13,539 nt of DNA from DAONBD01 sp964525485 (GTDB lineage: Bacteria; Patescibacteriota; Gracilibacteria; UBA1369; LOWO2-01-FULL-3). Both the position numbers and the translations under genes were made by a program. Location of the stretch: positions 1 to 13,539 of the forward strand of contig CAZGHH010000023.1 in the NCBI GenBank assembly GCA_964525485.1. The letters run 5' to 3'. The notes under the pieces were generated by a model, which saw only the letters and a list, made by a program, of their open reading frames with translations, was not told the DNA's origin and did no database searches. Position 1 is the stretch's first letter, and every line of letters starts with the position of its first letter. This document shows positions 5,449-13,300 of this stretch, one piece after another.

Positions 5449-6471
5449 ATGATGCGAAAATTGCTTATGTTAATCTTGGTGCCCACTTTCGTGGTCACCG
5501 GCTGGTTGACGCCTCTCACGGCGTCGGCCAAGGATGAAACCTGTCCGAAGTCCTGCCCGACGGGGGAGCGCCTCGCGCGCTACCACGTCAAGATCACGAA
5601 CGAAACAGACGAGGCATGCGGGACTTACCAGTTCCGCTGTCGCTGTGTCCCCAACTCCGGCTATCTGCTGGCGAAGCTGGCAGAAGCCGAGAAGGAAATC
5701 AGCCGCCTGAAGGTCGCACTCGACCAGAAGGACAGGGCCATCTCTGCTTTGACTCTCGAAAACGGGCAATTGAAAGCTCGGGTTCGTGAACTCGAAGTGG
5801 AAATCGGCCGCCTGAAGGTCGCCCTCGACCAGAAGGGCGGCTCCATCAACACTTTGACCTCGGAAAACGGGCAGCTTGCTGCTCGCGTCTCCGAAGTTGA
5901 GGAGGAGATTGGCCGCCTGAGATCTGAGGTCGATCGCCTCAATGTTGAGAACTCCGAGCTGAGTCTGGAGAATGCGGAGCTGAAAGGCCCGCACAATCTC
6001 CAGCTTTCGCTCGAATTCATGTCGGCACTGCGGGTGGTTGATCCGCCCGCGAGCTGTGCGACGTGCCGGCAGAAGAGGTCCTTTCCGATGGCCGGGACCC
6101 TGGGGCTCAAGTACGAGTTCCACCTGGCCAAGGGGTATCTCGGGCTCGCTCCTGTCGTTCTGCTTCGCGCAGGTGGTGACGATTCCGGGGATATCTTCGG
6201 TGGCGGAGGATTGGGCCTAGAGTTCAACATCTTCCCCGAGCCGAAACATATCTTCAGGATCGGTTTCGACGCGGCCGGCCTTGTCGAAGGGAATGCCGAG
6301 GAAACAGCATTCAACTTTGAAGCCGGGTTCTCGTTGGGCGCCATCTGGGCGCCCGGAATCGGGTTCTCGGTGGGTGTGCGATACTCGTTGCACGCCTTGA
6401 ATGAACAGGAGCATGTCCCCTGGGCATTCATCCAATTCATCGTTGGCATCCCAACGAAGTCGTCTCGCTGA
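5449..6471 (+). CDS. Secreted coiled-coil protein with predicted outer-membrane beta-barrel
   Basis: The 340-residue product starts with a Sec signal peptide (cleavage likely after TASA, residue 27). A short Cys-rich segment follows (C32, C36, C57, C64, C66), then a heptad-rich coiled coil (about 76-180) and a C-terminal domain (about 184-338) of alternating Gly/aromatic strands ending in VPWAFIQFIVGIP, typical of small outer-membrane barrels. The coiled coil has a 35-residue internal repeat (EISRLKVALDQK at 83, EIGRLKVALDQK at 118, EIGRLRSEVDRL at 153), visible in DNA at 105-bp spacing. The AAGGAGG ribosome site (5438-5444) is strong; spacing fits the second ATG (5452) slightly better than the first. 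An outer-membrane protein with 60% GC in AT-rich DNA suggests transfer from a Gram-negative donor. A role in envelope spanning or adhesion is inferred. Confidence 0.75.
   Translation: MMRKLLMLILVPTFVVTGWLTPLTASAKDETCPKSCPTGERLARYHVKITNETDEACGTYQFRCRCVPNSGYLLAKLAEAEKEISRLKVALDQKDRAISALTLENGQLKARVRELEVEIGRLKVALDQKGGSINTLTSENGQLAARVSEVEEEIGRLRSEVDRLNVENSELSLENAELKGPHNLQLSLEFMSALRVVDPPASCATCRQKRSFPMAGTLGLKYEFHLAKGYLGLAPVVLLRAGGDDSGDIFGGGGLGLEFNIFPEPKHIFRIGFDAAGLVEGNAEETAFNFEAGFSLGAIWAPGIGFSVGVRYSLHALNEQEHVPWAFIQFIVGIPTKSSR
5695..5898 (+). repeat. 105-bp diverged coiled-coil repeat
   Basis: Two adjacent 105-bp units encode 35-residue heptad-rich repeats sharing RLKVALDQK and ENGQL. They differ at many silent and non-silent positions, so this duplication is older than the 228-bp one in island 1. 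Confidence 0.7.
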
Positions 6472-6479
6472 CATCATCA

Positions 6480-6580
6480 GTCCTTAAGCCGTCCCGCCGG
6501 CTAAAAGGACTTGTAGGCCCGGGAGGAAGGGTGGCTCAACTTCGCCGCCCTCCTCCCGGGATTGAGGAATAATCAATCCC
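6480..6580 (+). terminator. Three stem-loops after the island 2 gene, two mutually exclusive
   Basis: Hairpin A: GTCCTT (6480-6485) with AAGGAC (6505-6510), inner AGCCG/CGGCT. Hairpin B: CCCGGGAGGA (6518-6527) with TCCTCCCGGG (6551-6560), extended by AGGGTGGC/GCCGCCC with one bulged A, a stem of about 17 bp. Hairpin C: GGGATTG (6558-6564) with CAATCCC (6574-6580), sharing GGG with B so both cannot form fully. There is no U-tract right after B, so it is an imperfect rho-independent terminator; processing or recombination roles are possible. Confidence 0.5.
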
Positions 6581-6592
6581 TTGCTAGAAGCT

Positions 6593-6609
6593 ACGTAATG
6601 TCTATTTTT
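6593..6609 (-). repeat. Right inverted repeat of island 2
   Basis: ACGTAATGTCTATTTTT, exact reverse complement of 5042-5058. It marks the return to AT-rich DNA. Confidence 0.75.
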
Positions 6610-6692
6610 ACCTTTTTGTCGTACACAAAAAGCTTATTTTACAAACTCAACTACAGAAACAATAAAAACCCGTATATAAAAATTCCAGACAG

Positions 6693-6720
6693 AAAAAACC
6701 CAGGACATATTGCCCTGGGC
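6693..6720 (-). terminator. Rho-independent terminator of the SLH-protein gene
   Basis: Read on the minus strand, CCCAGG (from 6719-6714) and CCTGGG (from 6704-6699) form a stem with a 9-nt loop followed by TTTTTT. It lies about 120 nt past the stop codon. A short T-run on the other side (6721-6724) might give weak plus-strand function. Confidence 0.85.
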
Positions 6721-6802
6721 TTTTCCCCCTCATTCCTATGAAAATTCTATTCGTATGAGTCTTTACTGCGCCTTATTTAGGTGGACGCCAACCATAATTT
6801 TC

Positions 6803-6834
6803 AACTCATTGAGCGTTCAAAGCTCAAGCGAGTT
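6803..6834 (-). other. Hairpin in the 3' UTR of the SLH-protein gene
   Basis: AACTC and TTGAGC (6803-6814) pair with GCTCAA and GAGTT (6822-6834) around a 7-nt loop, 6 nt past the stop codon. No U-tract follows, so it may stabilise the mRNA 3' end rather than terminate. Confidence 0.45.
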
Positions 6835-6840
6835 ATTCTC

Positions 6841-8907
6841 TTATTTCAACAATCCAGCCTGATACAATTTATAAAGTGCCAATACGACCTCTCCTCTCGT
6901 GGCCTTGATGCCAGGGTAGAAGAATCCACTATATGTAGTGAAAAGATTGTAGTCATGAGAAACACATACGTATTTTGTGTACCATGCTCCAAGAGGTGAA
7001 TCAGAATAATAAATTGAATTACATGTTGGGAATTCATAATTCTGAGCAGCTTCAGCGGCCTCAATTATAAATTTTAATATCTCAACTCTGCTGATTTCGC
7101 TTGCAGGTTTTACAAGTGTTGTTCCACCGTATCCGTTAACCAATCCATAGAATTTACCTGTGCGTAAGTAAGGCATATACCAACCGCCTACAGTAACGTC
7201 TGTAAATCCAAGGTTCGTATAGTTATCGGAAAGGATAGGTAGTGAGAATGCTCTTAATGCAACTGCCAACGCTTCAACTCTATTTATATAACCGTATGGT
7301 TTGAAATAGTTGCCAGGGTATCCATTGATAATTCCTTTGGATTTTGCCCAAACTATAGCTTCACAGTATGGGGAAGTGTTTGAAACATCCCAGAATCCTG
7401 CGTTTTCACAGTTATAAGCTGTTGTACCTCCTAAACTACCTGCTTCCCCGATTACGAAATATCCTCTTTCTTTATCAACTTTTGTTGATGAACCATCAAC
7501 TTTTGCAGTAATTAAATAAGAATATTTTGTGTCTTTTGAAAGTCTATCGTCATCATCATCACGACCATCCCATTTAACAGTATAAGTTCCCGCTTTTTTA
7601 TCTTTTTTATTCTCAAGTACGATTTCAGCTCCGGATGTTTTGTCGCCTTTGTAGATAGCCACAGTTACCTCGGCATCATCATCGATTTTATATGTGATTT
7701 GAGCACCGGTAGTTGTGCTTTTTTCAATTACAACAGGAGTGATTGAATCGTTTGTTACGTTTGTTTTGTTTGATGCAATATCATCTTCCGCAACTTCTAC
7801 ATTAACAGTCTTAGATGCTTTTTCTCTGCCATCTTCCGCTGTAACTTTGAATTTATAATCACCTTCTTTTACTTCATCACCGTCATCATCGGTGCCATCC
7901 CATTTCACTGCGTGCCATACATCTCCATCCAAATCTTCTTCGTCAATTAAAGTATCTATTTTTTTTGTACCTTTAAATACATCAACAGTAACTTCAGCAT
8001 CATCTTCAGTTCTGAAAACTACATAAACAAATTCACCGGCATCATTATCGAAAGACGTTTTTGTTACGAATATATCAGAAATTTCAACATCATCATTATT
8101 ATCGTCATCATCATCGTCATCATAGCTAACTCTCACAGGGATTCTGATTTTATAATCATCAGCTTCAAGAACTATATACCAAGTACCTTCCTCTATAATA
8201 TCACCATCATCATCAGTACCGTCCCATTCAAAATCATAATCATCTTCATCCAAATCTTCTTCATCCATTAACTCGACATCATCTTCTCCAGATTTCTCAG
8301 CAGTCAAAGTGAAATCATCAACATCATCATTTAATTCCCAAGTGATTGTGAGATCATCTTCAGTAGGATCCCAAGTACAATCATCAACATCAGCATCGTC
8401 TATAACTCCCAAAGATTTTTCGGTACCGCAAGTTGCAGTTACTTCATATATATCATCGTCATCATCATCGTCATCCTCTGATGTAACAACAAATCCAACC
8501 GCTTTATTAATAGAAACGCTTCCGGAAACCGTATAAACAGCCGCATTCACTAAGTAAGATCCATCTTGCAAAATAGAACCGTCGGCGAGTCTGCCGGCGA
8601 AAGTTTTTGTATAAGTATATGAATTCGTACCGTCCAAAGTAATTGAAGAATCCAAGGTCACAAGAGATTTACTTGTATCTGGATCCAAAACTTTTACAGT
8701 AACAATCGAAGCTTCTTTGACTTTAAGTCTTATAACGGTTTTTTCACCATCAGAAGGATCGAAAACGCTTGGAGTGATAGTTAATGATTCCACAGGGGAA
8801 ACAACTGTGTCTCCAGAAGTTGGGACTCCACCATCAATAGCTGCAAACGCTGTTTGTGTTGCAAGCATTGAGAACAACGCAACAACACTGAGTAATTTTT
8901 TAAACAT
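6841..8907 (-). CDS. S-layer-type surface protein: acidic Ig-like repeats plus three SLH domains
   Basis: The 688-residue product has a signal peptide (cleavage near A22-A23) and several FlgD-like Ig-type modules ending in WDG.DDDGD..EEG.Y motifs (about 228-251, 336-360, 446-472, with a related first copy near 100-126). Poly-aspartate linkers occur at 145-152 (eight Asp) and 263-269 (seven Asp). The C-terminus carries three SLH domains (about 504-556, 567-620, 632-682) with F.DV....Y.EAI and N..EAL features; the third is the most degenerate. SLH domains bind secondary cell-wall polymers in many S-layer proteins, so this is probably a cell-surface layer or envelope protein. The strong Asp content suggests calcium binding (inference). 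It has its own promoter and terminator. No Shine-Dalgarno is visible in the 5' leader. Confidence 0.92.
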   Translation of the reverse strand: MFKKLLSVVALFSMLATQTAFAAIDGGVPTSGDTVVSPVESLTITPSVFDPSDGEKTVIRLKVKEASIVTVKVLDPDTSKSLVTLDSSITLDGTNSYTYTKTFAGRLADGSILQDGSYLVNAAVYTVSGSVSINKAVGFVVTSEDDDDDDDDIYEVTATCGTEKSLGVIDDADVDDCTWDPTEDDLTITWELNDDVDDFTLTAEKSGEDDVELMDEEDLDEDDYDFEWDGTDDDGDIIEEGTWYIVLEADDYKIRIPVRVSYDDDDDDDNNDDVEISDIFVTKTSFDNDAGEFVYVVFRTEDDAEVTVDVFKGTKKIDTLIDEEDLDGDVWHAVKWDGTDDDGDEVKEGDYKFKVTAEDGREKASKTVNVEVAEDDIASNKTNVTNDSITPVVIEKSTTTGAQITYKIDDDAEVTVAIYKGDKTSGAEIVLENKKDKKAGTYTVKWDGRDDDDDRLSKDTKYSYLITAKVDGSSTKVDKERGYFVIGEAGSLGGTTAYNCENAGFWDVSNTSPYCEAIVWAKSKGIINGYPGNYFKPYGYINRVEALAVALRAFSLPILSDNYTNLGFTDVTVGGWYMPYLRTGKFYGLVNGYGGTTLVKPASEISRVEILKFIIEAAEAAQNYEFPTCNSIYYSDSPLGAWYTKYVCVSHDYNLFTTYSGFFYPGIKATRGEVVLALYKLYQAGLLK
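8101..8121 (-). repeat. Asp-codon microsatellite (seven Asp)
   Basis: A run of GAT/GAC codons in the SLH-protein gene. A second run of eight Asp codons lies at 8452-8475. Triplet slippage would change the linker length without breaking the frame. Confidence 0.8.
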
Positions 8908-8937
8908 ATTTTTATAAATTAAAAGAATAGGAAAGCA

Positions 8938-8966
8938 ATACTATATAATACTTGCCATTTTGTCAA
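8938..8966 (-). promoter_or_regulatory. Promoter of the SLH-protein gene
   Basis: On the minus strand: consensus -35 TTGACA (8966-8961), 17-bp spacer, TAGTAT (8943-8938). The predicted leader is about 25 nt, AT-rich and without a Shine-Dalgarno. The perfect -35 fits a highly expressed surface protein. Confidence 0.65.
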
Positions 8967-9011
8967 CAGTATTTTTAAGATGCTTATAAATAGCTGTTAT
9001 AAAACGAAATT

Positions 9012-9908
9012 TTAAGGTGAAAGATGTTTGAGATGTTTAACCAAGAACAACGTACCTTTATTATTAAAAAGAAGTTTGCCTTTTTCGTTGCGTACCAAGT
9101 AAGGCATTTTGAAAAATTTTTCTCTACATCGTTCACAGACGGAAAATGCAGTGCCATATGTGCCATTTAGAAAATAATGATCGTTTCCGCCTTTTTGAGG
9201 ATTGTCTCCCACAACCATTATTTCACGAATGCGTTTATCTTTTGTGTTGAATTTTACATCGCGCTTCGTAAATAAAAAATCATGGAAAGCTTTGATCCCG
9301 GAGTCTTTATCTGCATTAGCAGGGCACACGAGACATCCTAGCCCGGAATTTCCGACATGCATTATTTTACGAGTGTTTTTATAAGGGAATTTTTTTATAT
9401 ATTTTAAAATACTTTTATAAATTTCATCAGACATTTTGTAAGTGTCGTGAACGTTTAACTCCATATCTTTCGGTCTCAATACGATAGGAATTTTATGATC
9501 CAAAAGTCGTGCGAATTTTTTCGTGACTTTTATCAGTCCGGTTTCGAATTTTTTTTTCGGGAAATCTTTCGGCCAGTCGGCTTTATGGAAAATTTTGTAA
9601 CGTTTGGTTGTCGGATCGTAATAATATCCAATGGCTCCATTCTCGGCTATCAGATACAAATTTTTTAATTTTGACAGCAGTCGATGTTTTTCAAGATATT
9701 CGTGCAAAGGCTTGATTCTTCTTTTGAATGAATCAAGCTGACGTCCGGTACATATTGCTACAGGAAAATCAGTTTTTAGCAGTCTGGCGAATTCTTTGAC
9801 TATTTCAGGATCAATTTTATTAACTCCTTTTTCAGTAATGGTTCCATCAAAATCCACCATCAAGGCCTTAAATTTCTTGAAATCAATTTTCCGGAATGGG
9901 TTTTTCAT
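9012..9908 (-). CDS. HAD-superfamily phosphatase (Cof/sugar-phosphatase type)
   Basis: The 298-residue protein has all four HAD motifs: motif I DFDGT (D19 nucleophile, D21 acid/base), motif II CTGR (T54), motif III lysine at K201 in the NADKDSGIKAF segment, and motif IV VGDNPQKGGND (D235, D243) for Mg2+ binding. The AENGA segment (88-92) and the large insert between motifs II and III (about 95-195, a C2-type cap) fit the Cof/trehalose-phosphatase/phosphomannomutase branch, so a sugar-phosphate substrate is likely but not assignable. Two cysteines follow the core (VCERCREKF, 257-265), with C192 and C195 (GCLVC) before motif III, an unusual pair of CxxC sites that could bind metal. It is probably leaderless (-10 box 6 nt before ATG) and lies upstream of the SLH-protein gene on the same strand. 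Confidence 0.85.
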   Translation of the reverse strand: MKNPFRKIDFKKFKALMVDFDGTITEKGVNKIDPEIVKEFARLLKTDFPVAICTGRQLDSFKRRIKPLHEYLEKHRLLSKLKNLYLIAENGAIGYYYDPTTKRYKIFHKADWPKDFPKKKFETGLIKVTKKFARLLDHKIPIVLRPKDMELNVHDTYKMSDEIYKSILKYIKKFPYKNTRKIMHVGNSGLGCLVCPANADKDSGIKAFHDFLFTKRDVKFNTKDKRIREIMVVGDNPQKGGNDHYFLNGTYGTAFSVCERCREKFFKMPYLVRNEKGKLLFNNKGTLFLVKHLKHLSP

Positions 9909-9914
9909 GCACGC

Positions 9915-9974
9915 ATAATAGCAGAGAAAAACAGGGGTGGAAAGGTGTACAAACCCGTTAAAAAATGGTATAAT
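9915..9974. promoter_or_regulatory. Back-to-back divergent promoters for two leaderless genes
   Basis: Minus strand: TTTCCA (9943-9938), 17-bp spacer, TATTAT (9920-9915), then GCGTGC and the phosphatase ATG. Plus strand: TGTACA (9946-9951), 17-bp spacer, extended -10 TGGTATAAT (9966-9974), then TGCACG and the ATG at 9981. Six nucleotides between -10 and ATG places the transcript start at or within 1-2 nt of the start codon on both sides. Confidence 0.65.
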
Positions 9975-9980
9975 TGCACG

Positions 9981-10304
9981 ATGCCTAAAATAGATTCTAA
10001 AATCAGAACATTAATAAGAAACTCGCTATTTTTGAGTAAAGATGAGAGCGCAAAGCTACTAGCTTTATTAGCAAAAATGACAGAAGGAGAAAAACAGGAA
10101 CTTTTAGACGTGCTGCAAACCGAAAAACAACAAATCAAAGAAACAGTGAAAAATTTAATAAAAATAAAAGGTGAGAGCGGTATCTCTGACCTTAACATTT
10201 TTATAAACACAGAAACTGGCAAATTAAGAAAAGGAAAAGAAAGTACGGAAAGAAAAAAAGAAAAAGAAACACTAAACGAATTACTAAAAGAACTAGATGC
10301 CTGA
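9981..10304 (+). CDS. Charged helical protein of unknown function, first gene of operon
   Basis: The 107-residue product is rich in Lys, Glu and Leu and is predicted to be almost all alpha-helix: KDESAKLLALLAKMTEGEK, then LLDVLQTEKQQIKETVKNL, and a very charged tail ending in KETLNELLKELDA. It has no signal peptide and no cysteine. An in-frame ATG at 9945 would lie upstream of the -10 box; the start at 9981 is chosen because TATAAT ends 6 nt before it. The 3' end overlaps the next gene by 8 nt, so the two are probably translationally coupled. I recognise no family; a small partner or chaperone of the giant neighbour is a guess. Confidence 0.7.
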   Translation: MPKIDSKIRTLIRNSLFLSKDESAKLLALLAKMTEGEKQELLDVLQTEKQQIKETVKNLIKIKGESGISDLNIFINTETGKLRKGKESTERKKEKETLNELLKELDA

Positions 10305-13300
10305 AAATAATTTAAATACAGAACTTTCAAGGCTTGATTCGCTTGATGATAAAAAAGATAAAAAAATATCTGTAATTGAAGGTAGGGAAGAAGAATTGAC
10401 TGATACTTTTATAAAAAAGAGTGAAGATCTTTTCGATAAAGTTGCTGAGTTAGAAGATGAAGATCCACTGAAAAATAGTATCAAAACTGACACAATAAAT
10501 TATTTAAAAGGAATAGATGGCTCAAACATAGAGCAAAATGAAAATGAATTCAGAGCAAAAGTGGATGGATTTATAGCAAAAGTGGAGTTGAGAATAGAGA
10601 TTCAACTCAAAGTTGAACAGTTAGACGCGACATCACATTGGGGTAGTCTACTTGGGATTGGGGTAATTTCCAATGGATACAAAAAAAGTCTTCTTAGTGG
10701 AAAAGAAATAAGTGAAAACTCGATAATGGATTTAGAAAATTACGTAAATAAATCAGGAGAAACAGCAAAGAAGTACATGACAGCGGTTTCTTATTTTATG
10801 GAAGATAAAATGCCAATGCCTGAGAATAATGACGTGATGGCTAAATTTATAGATGCAAATACAGTGGAGGGAATATTAACTGGGGGTCTGAAAAATTCCA
10901 CAGAGTTGCTTATGAAGTTTGAGGAGATTGCAAAGACCGCGCAAGAAAAACGCAAAGAATGTGAATCGTTCGGAAATGGGTTTAAAGATATAGTCCAGCA
11001 ATCAAAAGTTTCCGGACAGGTATTGAAACTTTCGGAGGATAGAGAAGGGATGATTGATATGTTTATGGTTTTGATAGAGCAAAAAAAACTGGATCAAAAA
11101 ACAGTGCTAAGCAAAATTGAAAATGTCTTGAAACTTACGGAATTAAAGGACATTTCAAATGAAGGATGGACAAATATCACAGAAGCAAAAATGTTTTTAA
11201 TTGGAGCGGTTTTGAGGGAAGATAATAAAGGTGAATTAAAGAAAATGCAGGCCGAACTTTTTGCGGAAAAAATATTCAAAGATGCCGAAAATAAAATAAC
11301 TGCAGAATTGAATGCGAAAAACGATGAAGCTAAAAAGATTGGAGAAGAGATAAACGCATTCAAAAAGAAATATACAGTTGGAGGTGCTTTTTATTCTAAT
11401 CTATTGTTAGACAGGGCGACATCAGTGATGACTCAAGGGGAAAACGGAGAAATGGTGGAAACAAACGCTAAAGGAAACTTTACGCAATTTTTCGAAATGG
11501 AAAAAAATCTTGATTCGCAAAAAGCAGAGCTCTTAAAACTACAAATCAATTTATTAAAAAATACATCTCTATATTCATCAGCACTTATTGAAATTGAAAA
11601 GAAAGGCAATCTGTCTTTGGACAACTTGAAAAAAACTGTTGGTGAAACTTTTAAAAAAGAAACAGTCTCAGATCCGAGGATAGCATCTGCACAAGCTGAG
11701 CTGTCTTCGGTTGAATTTAAATTAAAAGCAAAAAAAGATTTAGCGAAAGAATTGCAATACAGACAGGCTTTAGAAAAAGGAGAAGAAATTAAAGATCCAA
11801 AGATGAAAGAATATGCAGCATCTCAGGATGAAAAAGAAATTCAGAACCTCTCGGATATAAATGAAAATTTAAGAAAACAAACAGAATCAGTGCCAGGCGA
11901 AGTGAATTCCATTATTGGGAAATATGGATCACTAGCCAATGTCCCGCCGGAAGAGAAAGATTTTGTAGCATATAAATTGAACTCTTTGATGATGTTATCA
12001 AAGAAATCAATGAAATTTTTAGCGGCAGAAAAAGGAAAAAGGGTGGAAATGTTATTGTTGGCAGGAGGAGATCTAAAAGATCCAAAAATAAATGACCTGG
12101 AATTAGAGTTTTCGAAACAAGAAGGGGTGGTTTCGCAAATTGAGGCATTCGCAAATATAGAGCCACAAGTTTATAGTATAGATTCTTCAATGGCTGAAGG
12201 GAATTCTTTGATTCTCGGACAATTAAACTCAAAGATAAGTCCAAAATTAAACACTGCAATGGAAGGACTTGTGAAAGAAAGTAAAGAAGTCGGATGGTAT
12301 CTGAACTCACAAATGCCGGCAGAGATGAAGGAGAGGGAAAGATGGGGAAGAGGGATTTACGATCTGCTTGAAACAGCAGCAAGCAAAATTACCGGCATGG
12401 AAGAAGCCATTTTGAACGGACGAAAATTATTGGAGTCTTCAAAAGAAGACTTGCTTAAAGAGAAGCAATCAATTACCGGAATATTCGCACAGCGTCCAGA
12501 ATTAATCCAAATTAGAAATAATCTAATAGATAAAGTAATAGCAGGAATAGATAACGTATTGAATAACGAGTTTTCAGATGCTCAGCTCGCAGAAGTTAGG
12601 AAGATGAAAGACAAAATACAGGAAGAGAAAGATGAAATAGGTTGGCGCGTAATAAAAACTGCGGTTGTCTTTGCAGGAACAATAGCACTGTCAATAGCGA
12701 CAGCCGGGATAGCTGGTGCAGCGGCCGGTCGCTTGTGCCAATTTTTGGTATTAGGTCAAAGAGCAACACACATCGTTAAATTCGTTTCAGCGAACGTTGG
12801 GTTAGCAGCGGCATCATCGGTAGGAAGTAGATTAATGCAGGAATCAACAGCATTTATGCCAGGTAAAAATTGGGGAGAAAATGTCGATTGGTCTGCTGGT
12901 GCAATTGCAATGGATTTTGGAAAATCTTTAGCATTTTCAACAGCCATATCGGGTGCAGGATTGGTTACAGGTAGAATGATAGCGGCTCATACACTCAAAA
13001 AAACCGGCCTAACAATAGAGGAGTTGAGTGAAGCTGGATTATCAAGAATTGGAATGTTGCAAAAAGTATTAAATCCATTTGGAGAAGTACAAGGGAAAGG
13101 TATGGGTGTTATAGGGAAATTAAGAAATGCAGGTCATAAAGTTGCAGCGGAAACAGCACAAGAAGGATTGGAAGAAGGAGGTGAATCTATTCATCCATCC
13201 ATAGGATACGCAATGGCTGTAATTAATGCAGCGCATGGGCATTCAGTAAACACATCAGTCCCAAAATTTGGTACATCTCTTAAAGACATAGGGGTGAGAA

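Larger units (their letters stand above)
5042..6609. mobile_element. Island 2: GC-rich cassette bracketed by 17-bp inverted repeats
   Basis: One secreted-protein gene of about 60% GC lies between exact 17-bp inverted repeats that sit in or at the edge of AT-rich DNA. The repeat sequence differs from that of island 1, but both islands share the hairpin motif containing CTTAAGCCGTC near the right end and GTTRTAAGC at the left end. No transposase, recombinase or target-site duplication is visible. Alternatives are an invertible segment, simple horizontal transfer, or an assembly chimera. Confidence 0.4.
6472..6840. other. Intergenic region at the right end of island 2
   Basis: This 369-bp stretch has no gene. 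It contains the island 2 stem-loops, the right inverted repeat, AT-rich DNA, the terminator of the SLH-protein gene (6693-6720) and a second hairpin next to that gene's stop codon (6803-6834). Confidence 0.7.

Noticed and set aside
5470..6449. Long minus-strand frames opposite the coiled-coil protein gene
   Set aside because: Low-complexity Ser/Arg/Pro translations, typical antisense shadows of GC-rich coding DNA; the plus strand has signal peptide, heptads and Shine-Dalgarno.
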